Below, piece by piece: positions 12,089 through 24,477 of a stretch of DNA of 64,000 nt (its first letter is position 1; every line of letters starts with the position of its first letter). The notes beneath the pieces were generated by a model. It made no database searches and was not told the origin of the DNA. It saw only the letters and a program-made list of their open reading frames with translations. Source of the stretch: Kudoa neothunni (lineage: Eukaryota > Cnidaria); NCBI GenBank assembly GCA_964304625.1, contig OZ199838.1, positions 9,362,001 through 9,426,000 on the forward strand. The letters are read 5' to 3'. The translations under genes were made by a program, and so were the position numbers.

Positions 12089-12465
12089 CTGGAAATATAA
12101 TAAATTCTTTTTTTATAGATAAATTATATAAAAATCAATTTTTGTTTATAAATAAAACTTTTTGTTGGAAATTTGTTATTGATTCTAAAAATATGATTTT
12201 TTCGTGCACTTAATATGTTTTATTGGGCGTGTCGACATTATTTTTGAAATTGTCAATAATTAAAGATAAATTCTTTATCGCACATTAATAAACTCCATAT
12301 AAATTTTGTTTCATTTGAATATTGATAAATCAAGTATAAAATCTTTATCAAGTAAAATGATATTGTTTATAGATACATAATTCTATTCAGTAATTTTATG
12401 AGACTGAAATCAAAAGCAATTATAATGAAATTAAAAACAAATATATAAATTTCTAAACAATTTCA
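12089..12465. other. Intergenic between convergent genes
   Basis: AT-rich spacer between the 3' ends of the SLCO gene (+) and the GTPase gene (-). It probably holds both polyadenylation regions. Nothing else seen. Confidence 0.5.
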
Positions 12466-13318
12466 TCACAATTTTTTTCGGACTCCGAAGTGACATAACT
12501 CTCGTCCTCTCTGTCTGAATTTATACTTGAGGAGAGTGGCAGCGATTGGGAGGTTGTGGGAAGTCTTTTTTTTCGGTTGACAAAATTTGAGCCGACCAAA
12601 GAAATTTTGAAAACGTGCCCAAACAGGAACACCACATTGGATATTGAGCCCATTTTTTAGGTTGTTTACATTAGGAAGGTAACTGTTACACAATTTTTCC
12701 ATTACCAGATTGAACACACACTCAACGTCATGACCAATGCGATTCGAAGCAAACATCAGATCACATCCTTTCGATTGTGCATATTCGTAAACCTCGCCTG
12801 TAAAATTCTCACTCTTATCTTCTAATAAGAGATCGGTCTAAAATTAAATTAAATATTGTTGTGATTAACACAATCAAAAAACTTAAGTTATTTGCGGGAA
12901 TAAATTTAAAAAATTAAAATCAAACCCACATAACTACACCTCCACACTATAAACATACCTTACAACCGACGATAACTTTAACAGCCTTTTCATCGCATAC
13001 TTTTCGCACCTCCGGCATCCAAAAATCCAAATCCTCAAAAGTTTTTTTGTCGTTCACATCATACACCAATATAACTGCATTAGCATCACTGCAACATGCT
13101 TCCAAATAGCTCACCATCGAATGATTTCCTGAGGTATCCCATATACAAAGTTTGTAGTGTGTTTTTTTGTGGTAGATGTTTTTTATCACAAAATTAGCGG
13201 TGTAGGTGGGCGCTTGGTCAGAAACAAATTGTCCCTCACAGTATTTGGTTACCATAGAGGTTTTGCCAACATTTCTATTTCCAACAAGAACAACTTTAAA
13301 CAGCGAACAGGTTGACAT
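12466..13318 (-). CDS. Atypical Ras-superfamily small GTPase (Rab/Rho-like)
   Basis: Small GTP-binding protein, likely a switch in membrane traffic or the cytoskeleton. Exons: 13318-12959 and 12837-12466; the intron of 121 nt has GTATGT/TTTTAG ends. Predicted length is 243 aa. G1 is GNRNVGKT (residues 13-20). G3 is WDTSGNH (60-66), with Asn where most members have the catalytic Gln. G4 is GCKTDL, formed only after splicing and reminiscent of Rho proteins. The G5 site reads ASNR instead of the usual SAK. YDVNDKKTFEDLDFW is Rab-like. No C-terminal prenylation cysteines are seen. The tail is uncertain: another frame over the last 190 nt (ending at 12453) has an S/E/D-rich composition and could be reached by an unrecognised splice. 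The upstream in-frame Met at 13366 is possible but less natural. Confidence 0.8.
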
Positions 13319-14542
13319 TAACACCCGAAAGGTAAATAATCCACTTAAGCTAAAAATTCCATTCAACCAATCGTAAAGCTATGCGATATCTTACAAAAAT
13401 ATATTGAAAAATTGTTTCCTCGATTCTCCAAATAATCCAATCTACTCATACTCATCCAATTATCTCAGTTCTACTCCAAATCTCATCCCGATATTTTTGG
13501 TATAGTATTCTCTCTAAACACCTTATTGTCAACCAATATTTATATTTCGTCTTATGCGGTCGACGGACACAAACAACCACCAACAAAAATCGGCCAAATA
13601 AACATGATTAAATATATTTTTTTAAAAATCTTGCGCAAAGTTTCTCTCAGCTTCTGCCAAAAATGTTATAAGATATTCATCCAGGAAACTCAATTAATAA
13701 TATTTAAATAGTTTAATTTAAAAAAGTGCTATTAATGAGGTTGGTTTCCATCTAGATCAACCATAATAGAATGTGTTAATAATTTGTTGAAAAATGATAT
13801 AATTCCGTAAAATATGTATAATCTCTTCAAGGTTTACCGAGTTTGGTACTCACTGCTTCCGTTCGTTAATTACCTGTTTTCTAATTGTTAACATTCGGAA
13901 TCCGTTAGAAATTATGTAGTGAGAAAAAAAATAAAAATTGGCAGCTTATTCTCTTCATTGTTTTCGTAAATTTGATGCTTAATTTCATCGCCATTAAGAC
14001 TGCCCCCGACACAAAATCTTATTTTGGGACATTGATACGTAATGCCTACTGTGGTTTTAACGCTCAGGTCGCATGATCATAATTCTATAAAGATTAACGA
14101 ATCCTTCTAATGTATTAGTTTCTTTAAATTAATAAATAAGAACGGAAATTTTTTAAGTATACTCGTAAGCGCAGTAACGGCCCAGATATTGCGTGTACCA
14201 TTTACTGGGAATTAACGACACACGTCGAATCTATGTGCGCTTGCGTGATCCTACCAATTCATTTAGATTAAAAATATGATAATTTTTTTATTTTTCCTTT
14301 TTAATTATATTATATAATGGTTCAAAAATTTAGCCGTATACTAAAGGGATTATTCGACATTAGCTAATGGTCAATTTTATTAAATGACTTTAATTTTATC
14401 AATTCAAACTATTGGTTATCGAAATATGAATTTAAACTTTGTTCATTTTTGAGAAAATCTAATTATTTAAGCTACCATAATCTGATTTATTGTGGTGAAT
14501 ATATCAAAATCTTCCACATTACAACGTGGTCGATTAATATTT
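13319..14542. other. Intergenic, promoter side of the GTPase gene
   Basis: No gene or RNA gene recognised. The region directly right of 13318 should hold the GTPase promoter, but no specific element can be named. A short frame at 13526-13711 shows no motif. Confidence 0.4.
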
Positions 14543-16235
14543 AACCCTCTAGGACAAATTCTAACGCGATTTATTGGTTGCTGTAAAAGTTTTATTTAAT
14601 AAAATAAGGAGTAATTCTTCGGATATGTCACTAATAATAAAAAAAGACTTTTATAATTTAAAAATAAAAATAAATATTTTTTATATATCTAGCTCTTTTT
14701 GATTTATATTTTATTAAATGTGTATAGAATAACATAAAATTAAATATTGGGATAATAGAGAATGTTGTAGAATTTATTTTGATAAAAGAACGATTTTATG
14801 ACCACCAAGCATCTACGTTTATGGCTTGTATGTCCAATGGAGAGTTTGTTTAATTTCCATCAAGTGAAGAATACAATTCCATTGAAATATATGATAATAT
14901 ATAAGAAAATGTCTCTTGGACTATTTGTGATGGCACTGATGAGTTTGATTCAATTAATACGTACAATAATAAAAACAATATCGTGTGTTCTCCTGATATT
15001 CCGTCAAATATTAAGATATCAAGGAAAATATTCTAAAAACAGAATATAACTACGTTTGCGTCGTCATGAATTTGTCGTTTGTTAGATTGTTTTCAGTATT
15101 TTTCGATGACGAATTATAAAATATCATTATTTCCAAGACAAATAAATTTTGATCCTTCCATTACAGAAATAAAAACATACATGGGGATTCTCATGTATGT
15201 TTGTGTATTTTTAAACCTAAGGTGGAATCCTTCAAACAATTATGGAGCATGGATAAAAGGGAAATTTATTTAGAAAAATAATTTCGTCCGAAGTATTAAC
15301 GCCAATCAATTTTGCTAATGGGGGCCGTAGGACGTGAAAATGATAAGTTTCGTCTTGTATATGATGTATTTAATAAATGGAAACATATTCTTCCGATGTG
15401 TTTGATTCCCATCGAAAGCCTTACTGTTAATGAATTGCTAGTAGCCTTTGGCGGAAGATATTCGTTTAAATAGTACATGACATCTAATCCTGCAACTTGA
15501 TATAAAAAAATTTTCTTTTAAAAATATTACCCCAGTTATAACCATAATATTTCCGTCTATCTGGGTCCAACTAATAATGTAGCTACTAAGAATTTGGGAG
15601 AAAGTGTTGTTTTATAGCTATCGTTATATCTAAAACAACCTGGTAGAAGTATCGTGTGTGGATAATTTTTTAGCTGAACAAAAATGAGGGAAGTCCTTAG
15701 TTCGACTATTGTTTATCGTAAGTAAATGATAGGGTTATCCTATGTATCAAGCAAGAACAAAGCTATCCTTCTGTTGATTATATTATCAAAAAATATGAAG
15801 TTGTATTCAAATCATACTAAAATATTTGAGTTTATAATTGATTATAATAGATCCAACGGTGGATTGGATACGATGGGTCGTATTCTATCTACTTCAAGTA
15901 TTAAACGATACACCAAAATATACCTAATGATATTTCATTACAATAAGATTGATTTAGGTTAGTTAAGCTCATTTTACTTACAGAAACCCATATTTAATAA
16001 GTCTAACATCTAAAGAGTCAAATACTTAGAAGAGTTAGCAGATTGTTAGTGAAACTTTTCTCAATCGTTATCTTCCTATTTCGAGAGATGAGAGCATCAT
16101 TTCTAAAATTAAAAAAGATTCAATTTGTTTCTGAGAGGTTAGGAAAGACAAACGAAGTCAATGTGCTTTTATTGTTCCAGATATTGTTGCAATAATCACG
16201 CAGAAACTATTAGTTGCAATCTTGTAATAAAATAC
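14543..16235 (+). pseudogene. piggyBac transposase pseudogene, copy P1
   Basis: Decayed piggyBac element. The left end begins TTAACCCTCTAGGAC at 14542-14556, the TTAA-CCC start expected for this superfamily. Coding pieces in order: ITEIKTYMGILMY (about 15150, N-terminal part of the DDE domain); LVYDVFNKWKHILPMC and ESLTVNELLVAFGGRYSF (15360-15470, first catalytic region, E in place of the usual D-E after T-V); SSKNKAILLL and IDYNRSNGGLDTM (15740-15880, the Y-N-x-x-K-G-G-V-D block with the last catalytic Asp); and CFYCSRYCCNNHAET (about 16165, the C-terminal Cys-rich finger). Many stops and frameshifts. The right TTAA end was not found with confidence. Confidence 0.75.
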
Positions 16236-18599
16236 AAACTTTAGGTATTTATCTTTTTTTATTTATTTTTTAATTATTTAGCGGTATTTTTCTTTCCAGC
16301 ATTAACCTATTACAATCGGTTCAAGCATACAATTATAGTTATGTTTGCATTGAAAAGTGGTTAATGCTTTAATTAGTGAAAATATTATTCATTTCGAAAA
16401 TTATATATTAAATATGTTAAGATTTTTTTAGATTAAAAAACAAAATATTATATAATGATCCATTATATATAGTAATAAAAAATTGAATTATAATTATTGT
16501 AGTCCGTTGTTTAAACGTTATAATAAGGTTAAGGTACTTTAAATTCTAAAATATGATTCCAAATAACTTGCATTTTCATTTTAATATGTGATTATTCTAT
16601 TCGAATAAAATTTAAAAACTAAAACAAGCAATTTATTCGTACGTAGTCGTCAACCTTCGCTCGGACTAAACTTTAATCGCTCTGTCCCTCGTCTAGAGTT
16701 TGGACAATAGTTATATTTTTAATTCAGAAATCAATGTTTGATAATTTTCTCTTTAGTAATAGGGGGCAAAAAATAGAGTTTTTCTAAACTACAAAACGTC
16801 TGGTATATGGCCATTTTTGGCTTGCTGGGAATGCTAAATAAAATGTTGGACAAAACATATCTTAATGCAGCTTCATCATATTAGTTAAATGATGATACTT
16901 CGCTTAATTCATTATTCATCTTTTTTAGAAACCCCAGATATGGATATTTTATCTTTATATCATTCGAATGATTTATATGAATGCCAATAATTCGTTACGT
17001 TATCGATAATATACTTATATAACTCTAAACTATTTTTTGCGCCAAATTAAAAAAAAATTAATATATGATAAATTAAGTTTAAAATTTCCACTACCCTGAG
17101 TCACCCTGGAAACTCAAATCATAGAGAGCGTGAGCCTTCTCCTAATTGAGGAGTGCTGCTATATGTAATTCCTTTTCCATAAAGATTAAACTTACAAAGA
17201 GATTACATTTTTCAATTATCGTATAATAAAACAAATAAAACTCCAAAATAAAAAAATATAGATTTATTCAATAAACATTAATTATTCCACTTTTTTCAAC
17301 CCACCAAACTAAAATTGTAAAATATGCAGGGAGTTTTAGTATTTTTATTATTAAATCAAGTTTCTTGTTAAAGCTGAGATCTATGTCCAGTTAATTAATT
17401 ATTACTTGAAAATATTACAGCATGGCCATCCCTATCTTAATACGTCTATTTTATTAAAATAAGTAAAAATATCTTATCATATAACAAATTTTTATAGAGG
17501 AGTAGTCACAATATATGAATTAGAACCATTGAAATGGAACTGACATTCTCTCACTAGCATATCAACATTTAGATCATTTATTTCGACCTTTTTCAGAAAA
17601 CAAAATATTAACAATTATGAATGATTTAGCCCCCAGGTGAATTTTTTCTCCTTAACCTTTCCGATACCAGGTGGGGTATATTCGGTACTCCATCTAAGAT
17701 AATTTCTTCCTAATTTCTAATAGACGAAATTTATTTCACTGAAATTTCATGAATGCTTTCCTATTAATTTAGCACATCAGTAGGAGAAACTTTCAATTTA
17801 TATTTAACTTTAACAAGAAATATGGCTTCAAATTTTTAACTGGTCCGATGGTTTTCGCTCATAAAAATCATTATTGCGACTACAACATAGCCATTTATAT
17901 TTTTTTGAATATTTAAGTCAAATATATCTCAATAATTTTAATTAAGACTAGATATTTTCAAATTTAAATTATGAGATAATGGGTAACGAAGATTGATTCA
18001 TAACAATTGTGCTCTGGTGAATTTTGTTTCGTTGTAGAGTTGAGAGTTTCAACATAATTATGTTAAAACTTAATTGAGTCATATAAAAGGGTTTGAGGGA
18101 AGTTTAAGGCAGAACATGGAGTAGAAGTCTGATTTTGGGATTAAGATGTTTCCATAGTCTGAGGATGATCCCGTGTGGCCGCTGTTACCTGAAAATAGCT
18201 TATTTCACAAATTATCCAAAATTTATATTTTATATTATTTTTATTAGCAACGGCATTAAATTTTTCTGCGTTTATTTATCACGTGAAAACCGCTATAAAG
18301 GAACTTTAGGTTTTAGAGGGGACGATGGACTTTTTCTGTTTAATTAATGACCATGATAGTTTTTTGTACACCTTAGTAGTAAAGGGTTATTGAAAAACTG
18401 TCCCAGAAAGATGTTTTAAGTGTTAGAATTATAAAACCTTTACTTTAAAAAAGAGAAAAATAAATGTAAGGAGACCAATGACCGATATTTCGTGTTACAA
18501 TAGAAACAACATTGATTACTCCTTCACTTACAACTGTAAAAAGTACTTATCTTTCGTGAAATAACGAATTAATGTAATTAAGATATAAAACTAGTGTTT
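16236..18599. other. Intergenic, no confident gene
   Basis: AT-rich gap. A TTAACCTTTCCGATACC sequence with a nearby GGGGTATATTCGGTACTCC (17653-17690) resembles a piggyBac end with inset palindrome, but no matching right end is convincing. The open frame 18135-18347 has no recognisable motif. Confidence 0.35.
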
Positions 18600-19498
18600 C
18601 CCCCTCGAAATGGTACCTTTTTCTCTATGGGTTCCGTTACCTCAACAACAAAATCAACGATAAAAAAAATATTTAAAATACTTTATTACTGGTCGATGGA
18701 CAACACCATTATGTCGACCGGTTAGATGATAAATATTTCCAAACCTACCACTTCTTCATGGTTTCGCAAGATTAGAAAAATATGCGTATTAAGTTTTGAG
18801 GAGCGACAAAAATTTGGTGAAGAAGATTACGTCATCGAAATCGACAAGACTCTTCTTCACGGAAAGAGGTGTCATGTTTGGATGATCATTAATTTGATGA
18901 CCCAATTACGTCGACTTATCGAAACTATTAGAACATTGTAGAATGTTCTAAGGTACATTATCTACTATATAACTACGTTACGACTAGAGATTATTATCTA
19001 TCGATATTTTGAGTGTTTGGTCTGTGCGTATTCTTAAAATGCAACCTTCGAGCTCCATGGGTGACAAGAGGAAGCATAATCAGGGGAGATACAGAGATCG
19101 TGTAGACAGCCCTTGGGTTTTCGGACTTTGTTTTTGCAAGATATGTGACGATGGGAAAAGGCAGCTCATGGAAGTCCGTTATTTCTACGTCCAGAAAAGA
19201 GACTAGGGAACTCTTATTCAAATCATCCAAAATGAGGTTCTTAAAGTGTCTATCGTCTGTAATGATGAATGGAGAGCCTGTAGTAACCTGAATTCACTTG
19301 GTTACAGGCATATAAAAATCAATTACTCAATTGAATATGTCCAAAACGGTGCCCATGCAAACACCATAGAAGCTTGTTAGGGGAGACTTAAAACAAAGTT
19401 TCTCCGAATTAAACGAGGCGATTCATTCCATAATTTGCCCGAATATTTGTGGAAAAATGGTTTCGATCAATTGTGGGAGAAGAATTTCAACTTTAAAT
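18600..19498 (+). pseudogene. Merlin (ISXO2/IS1595-like) transposase pseudogene
   Basis: Second Merlin copy, nearly complete in domain order. FGEEDYVIEIDKTLLHGKR (about 18810-18868) carries the first catalytic Asp. KHNQGRYRDRVDSPWVFGLC (19071-19130) follows once the insert at 18870-19066 is set aside. RYFYVQKRD, a stop at 19204, then IVCNDEWRACSNLNSLGY (second Asp region), NYSIEYVQNGAHANTIEA (the T-G-x-H-T-N-x-I-E block), a stop, and LRIKRGDSFHNLPEYLW near the C-terminus, with the final stop at about 19496. Apart from the insert, the frame from 19009 onward is broken only by two in-frame stops, so this copy is far younger than the one at 1-370. Confidence 0.85.
18870..19066. mobile_element. 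197-bp solo-LTR-like insertion with 5-bp target duplication
   Basis: Inserted in the Merlin pseudogene. It starts TGTCATG and ends GGGTGACA, so the termini are the perfect inverted TGTCA/TGACA, with TG..CA ends. It is flanked on both sides by AGAGG (18865-18869 and 19067-19071). Removing it with one copy of AGAGG restores the transposase frame across H-G-K-R-K-H-N-Q-G-R. TG..CA ends with a 5-bp duplication are LTR hallmarks, so a short solo LTR is the best reading. By chance the same excision is also a GT..AG intron (18869-19070). Confidence 0.6.
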
Positions 19499-20641
19499 AA
19501 TATACTAACAAAAATTATGTTACTATATTAATGTAGTTATTAATAAGTCTATCATATTTTATATAAATGCGTTTTTATTTGTTGTATTTAACGTAATAAA
19601 TGTCAGAGGACGTATAATTAGAAATTTTATATTGGAAGTTAGATATGTAAATAATAAATTATTTATATTCAAAGCTAAATTATATTTTTTATTAATGTCT
19701 TTCTTCAATTTTGTAGCCAACAATATCAATATACGAGTAATATAATTATTGTCAGTTCCAATTTCGCAAGTAATTGATGTATACAAATTTTTTCACTAAT
19801 AACAATGTACAAATAAAAATTTATAAACTAAAATCAACGATTATAGATGTGACTAAATGTTTTAAAAGTTAACTTGACATTTAGAAATAAAGATAGATGA
19901 CACATTATTTCTTAATATTAGATAAGCTTATTTAGAAGGTTTACTAGGTTAAATTTGGTATTTAAAGCTTAAAAAAATTTAAATAATGGTTAAAATGTAT
20001 TAATCAGGATAAAATTTGCAAGTAATAAGCTATTTTCAGGTGTTTATTGCAAAACGATGTAGATTACATGTGTATTCGACTGTTGTCGAATAGGAATTAG
20101 GCAAAAATTTAGAAGTAATTAATTTGCACTCGGTATTCTTTTGATTTATTATTGATAATCGTAAAAGAAAAAACGTGCGGAAGATGGTGTTTTTCTGGAG
20201 TCACATACTTTACTATTAACCACCGAAGTCTTCGGAGGATTAAACATCATGGCTCAAAGAAGTGGGAGTGAATATCTGATTATATTTCGGATGTTTTTCC
20301 AATTTTAGGTCGTATTTTAAACAAAGAAATAACTGTTTTTTCAGTAATATTTAAGTTTATAGCTAGTTTTGTGTAAATTATATGTTGTGCGCTTGCGCTA
20401 AAAGTACATACTATCCGGCCGGGACCGGTAATACGTACAGTTTTCTCGTCTCCGGGGAGATTACGTACGACCGATCCATTACTGTATTTGTGTACGTTTG
20501 TGGGTACTCTTCTCCATAAATTTAGAAGTCTTATTAAAAATTATACTTTTTTCATGCTGTAGACTATAAATATCGACAAAACTTTTTATAAACGATTTAT
20601 TTTGGCGTAGGTTGATGTTTGAAACATTGAATACCAATCGA
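19499..20641. other. Intergenic, unassigned
   Basis: No gene recognised. A 50-codon open stretch near 20170-20310 (containing FLESHTLLLTTEVFGGLN) ends at a stop and has no clear family. A slightly GC-richer patch at 20400-20470 is unexplained. Confidence 0.35.
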
Positions 20642-21723
20642 TTAACCCTTATGTAATAACCATGGGTCCCACGAGCCCACCTATCTATCATTTTTAAAAT
20701 ATATTTTAAAAATGAACTTGTAATATTCTGTGTGTTCTCGCCAGAATTTCACCTAATTTTAAAAAATGTATTATTTATCGACTATTGATATAAAATGGAT
20801 AAAAGTCCCGACGAAAATACTCAAAATGTAACGAAATTAGCAACAAAATAATATAAAAGTGGCCCGTGAAGCCTATGGTTATTGTTAGGGCGTGTAATTT
20901 TCGATTTAAACCGATTTTATCATGATGGTTTGACCTTTATTTTTTCGGACTGTTTCGGAAAAGGGCGCCTTAACAAGAATGTACAGAAAAAGATGTGATT
21001 TGGAGCATTTTATTGATGACTGAGTTGATTTAAAAATTATTTCAAATGAAGTTGTTTACAAATATCACAAGTTAAAGTTACTTACAAAACAAAAACATGT
21101 GCAGAAACATTTGCATTATTGAAGCATCTTTGAATGATAGAATCGTTAAAGCGCATCTCTCCTAATTCCCTTTGTTATTAAGAGATCATAAAAATCAAAA
21201 AATAAAGATTTGTCTTGTTTCAGCAGATGTATACGATGGATTACAATTTAAACTAATAGATAATCTCACAAAACCTAGAAGTTTTTCCTAAAAATATTGT
21301 CCTTCATCATGTTCACTTTCTAATGTTAAAACTTCCGTTGATAAGCAATTATCTACATTGTTTGAAAACAAGATTATATCAATGCTAATTTTTCCGACAA
21401 TATTTTTTAAACAAACCGTTGTCTTCATTCGCAATTAAAACTTTTTTGGATATTAGGCACGTTCTTTAGGATGAGTGAACGTCTCTTTCGAGAGGAAAAA
21501 TCTCGATGGTATTATAATTATATCAAAATAATGAAATTAAAATATAATTTTATTATATTATATTACATTACATGAAATGTTAATTTGTGTTTTTTGCGTC
21601 ATAGAGATGTTTGTGCAGATCTGTGTATAATCTCCTTTATTTATAGACGTCGATTTAAACTGTCGACTTCTCCAAAAATGAATGTTGAAAATTGCATGCC
21701 CTAGTTAATTACATAAGGGTTAA
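20642..21723. mobile_element. TTAA-flanked piggyBac-type short element, P2
   Basis: The left end is TTAACCCTTATGTAAT (20642-20657). The right end reads TTAACCCTTATGTAAT on the opposite strand (21723 leftwards): a perfect 16-bp inverted repeat that includes the TTAA target. An imperfect palindrome, TGGGTCCCACGAGCCCA, lies about 20 bp inside the left end. It is 1.08 kb long and I recognise no transposase coding, so this is a non-autonomous element or a badly decayed one. Confidence 0.7.
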
Positions 21724-22241
21724 TCAGGTTTCATGCCCAGTTATAAACAATAATATATGAAGTTTTGATTTACTCAAAATTGAAAAAATATAGTTTTAAG
21801 CTGATGTCTCCTGGGATCCCCAAGATACCCCATGGACACACACGGGATTTTTTGAGCTCGGTACGGGAAGGGCTAACGTATTTATTTCTTGTAAAACAAA
21901 ACGATATTTTTACTCTAATTAAAATAATAACATATTTAAACAGAATTAGGCTCAGAACTTACTCTTCAGATTTCACTTAGCGGTAATCATTTTGCAACTA
22001 AATTCTATAAGTCCGATCAATTTTTCTTAGGTTCCAGCCGAGGGATATATTGATATAAGAATTTTTGAATTTTTTTGAGGAACCTTATCGAAATTTAAGT
22101 TTTGATAACAACATTTTTACTCTCTGTATTATTTTTTAAATAATGTAAATATAATAAAATTATATTTTGACTTTATTCAATGATTTTTTAAGGGTTTAAT
22201 TTATATTGGTGCGCACGCAATCTCAAAATTAAGGGCGAAAT
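21724..22241. other. Intergenic, upstream of GEMIN2
   Basis: AT-rich spacer that should include the GEMIN2 promoter. No specific signal can be named. The frame at 21765-21980 has no motif. Confidence 0.4.
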
Positions 22242-23498
22242 ATGAAACCGTTTGCCACCTTTGACGAAAAACATCTTAACAAGGTGTCCAGGAATATTGA
22301 TGGAACACCGAGAACAATTGCTGAGTATATATGGAGTGTAAGGTAAATTCTGACCTTGATTCAAAGAGATATTATATCTGTACATCGTATTCAGAAATGA
22401 AGCGACAGAACTACCTTCGTGTAAAGTTTGCGAGAAAACAATTGATGCAATGGAAGTCGGAAAAAATTCTCCGCATCCATTGTTGATGTTAAATGATAGA
22501 TCGGAAGTATGCTGGTGCCATCGTGCTTCGATTAAAATAACAAACTGGTTAGGATCTTTTATATTCTACCTGTAAATATTTTCCAACATCAGACACCCAA
22601 ACCGAATGGTTGGACATGTTTTTACAGGCTAGACGTGTAAAAAATAAATTATTTTTTGTTAATTATTTATGGCTGATACTTTGTTGCTTTAGCAAGTGGA
22701 AATATACAAAAAAAGTGACAACGTAGAGTTGGAAGCAGTTGTTGATCGAGTTCCAGTATTTCTCACTAGTAGATTGGAATAAAATTTGTTTATAAATTTA
22801 TTTTTGTGTAGCCAACAAACCTAAAAAGTGCAAACCAATGGATTAAGTTTTGTTTTGGAGTGGATGATGACGTTGAAAATTCGGCGGATAAGAATTCAAA
22901 CAATAACCCTAGTTTAAATAGTTATGAGGTTAGTTATTGGTACACGTTAATTGTTAACAAATAAGTATTAATTATTAGGATTATTTCCCACCATATATAT
23001 CTCTTATTGGAAATTTAAAACAAGTAAATAATCAGCGAATTATATTTTTAATGGAAAACTAATTTTTTAGAGTGAAATTTTTCAACTACTAAAATCTCAC
23101 ATAGCTTTTATGGAAAACACAGGCTACTCTTTGGAACAGGTAGATTGACGTTATCGCTCGACGTTTGGAAATGTGGTGTAATTTTTATGTTAGGGTGTTT
23201 GGTTTTATGGATTATTGGTTATGGTTGAGAATACTACACTTAATAGAATCGATTGTGACACGTTGCGCTCATTAGTTTTTGTCTTGGACGATTTCTATAA
23301 ACAGTATTCCAAACATGTACATATTTTGGATATCTTGTAAGTTTTGACTATTGTTAGGCTGAAAATATGGATACGGGAAATGCTTTTAATATTTTGAAAT
23401 CCATATTTCTGATTGTTGTAATTGTGAAGAAGTATTTTTTATTACCGATCGGTTTCATTATCTTTTGTCATAGTTTTTTTGGCCAAAAAGATTTGTAA
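22242..23498 (+). CDS. GEMIN2: GEMIN2, SMN-complex component
   Basis: Gemin2 holds the five-Sm-protein half ring during spliceosomal snRNP assembly, in complex with SMN. Ten exons: 22242-22342, 22395-22522, 22593-22636, 22693-22755, 22812-22928, 22979-23023, 23071-23139, 23194-23316, 23358-23431, 23474-23498. All introns are GT-AG, 41-70 nt. Exon sums give 262 aa (the human protein is about 280). Family blocks in order: GTPRTIAEYIWSVR (N-terminal P-x-T-x-x-E-Y-x-x-x-V-R), TEWLDMFLQARR (the W..F..R helix), NQWIKFCFGVDD (W-x-K-F-C-x-G), YFPPYISLIGNL, GVWFYGLLVMVENTTL (the W-x-Y-x-L-L-x-x-x-E-x-x-L core) and the C-terminal NILKSIFLIV...FFGQKDL. The donor of exon 2 (22522/22523) is the least certain boundary. 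The gene shows no break. Confidence 0.9.
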
Positions 23499-24477
23499 TC
23501 ATGTAGTTTATATTATTCGGGTACTTTGTTTATATTTTTGTGAACTATTCAATACTCGTTTTATATTTTCTACGTTTCGAACAAGCGCTTGGTTTATGCT
23601 AGCCTAGGAAAAGTTTCTTATTAATTTATCAATCAAAAAGCTTTACTCTCATTTTCATCTTTAATTTTGTATATCTGTATACAAATTAAAATTCTGTTAG
23701 CAACAAATGAACACTAAAAAAATTTATTTGGAATTTAGAAATTAAATAAAATATATTTCATTTGAGTTTCTGTTAATGTATTGATCTATATACGATGAAG
23801 TCTATGAAAGTTATAAAAGCCCCCGGATTTTTCGTTAAGAAGGCCAAAGTAAGTTCAATTAATTTTACTTAATCCTTAAATTTAAAAGCTGAAACCCCCA
23901 TTAACATTTAAATTTCTCAACATTTCTCTTACTATTAAACAAAATTTTAAGTATACTATACTTCACAATAAAAATGGGCGTGGTTGAGATGTAATGTCTA
24001 AGAGTCATTATGTAGAACGAGTTGTAGAACATAATAGATAGTAAATTTTTAAAAATTAATAAGTCCAGTTATTAGTTTGAGTTTGTAATTATTGTGTAAG
24101 AGAACATTTTCGTTTAGATTTTTGGTGCTTCCTGAACATGATTTAGAATTACATTAGGTGACCACTCACGCATTTTTCTAGAAACAACTCATGCTTTTTA
24201 AATATTAAAGGAGCAATTGTATTATTTTTGTCTTATATAATATTGTATAATTAAAGGTAATTGGAATAAAAATAATATAGAACATAGTCAAAAATCAAAC
24301 CACGTGACAAGGCAATTTTAAATAGTTTTCTGGGTGAACATTGTTTATTGCTTGGTGTTTTTTATACTAAATAACTGGAAAAATTAAATGAAAATTATAA
24401 ACATTCCTTATAAATATAAAATAATGACGGAATACAATAGCCTTTTATTGTGAGAAGAGAAAACTTCTACTACCGCG
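23499..24477. other. Intergenic downstream of GEMIN2
   Basis: Mostly featureless. An ATG at 23795 opens an 18-codon stretch (MKSMKVIKAPGFFVKKAK) that ends at a strong GTAAGT donor. A 40-nt intron would join a further open stretch to about 23993. This could be a tiny gene, but no homology is recognised and I do not call it. Confidence 0.3.

Noticed and set aside
17653-18392. A further piggyBac-type element (TTAACCTTTCCG.. to ..AAAGGGTTAT)
   Set aside because: Only the left end looks right; the proposed right end needs several mismatches and has no TTAA.
23795-23993. Small two-exon gene downstream of GEMIN2
   Set aside because: Good donor and plausible 40-nt intron, but about 50 residues with no recognised family and AT-driven composition.
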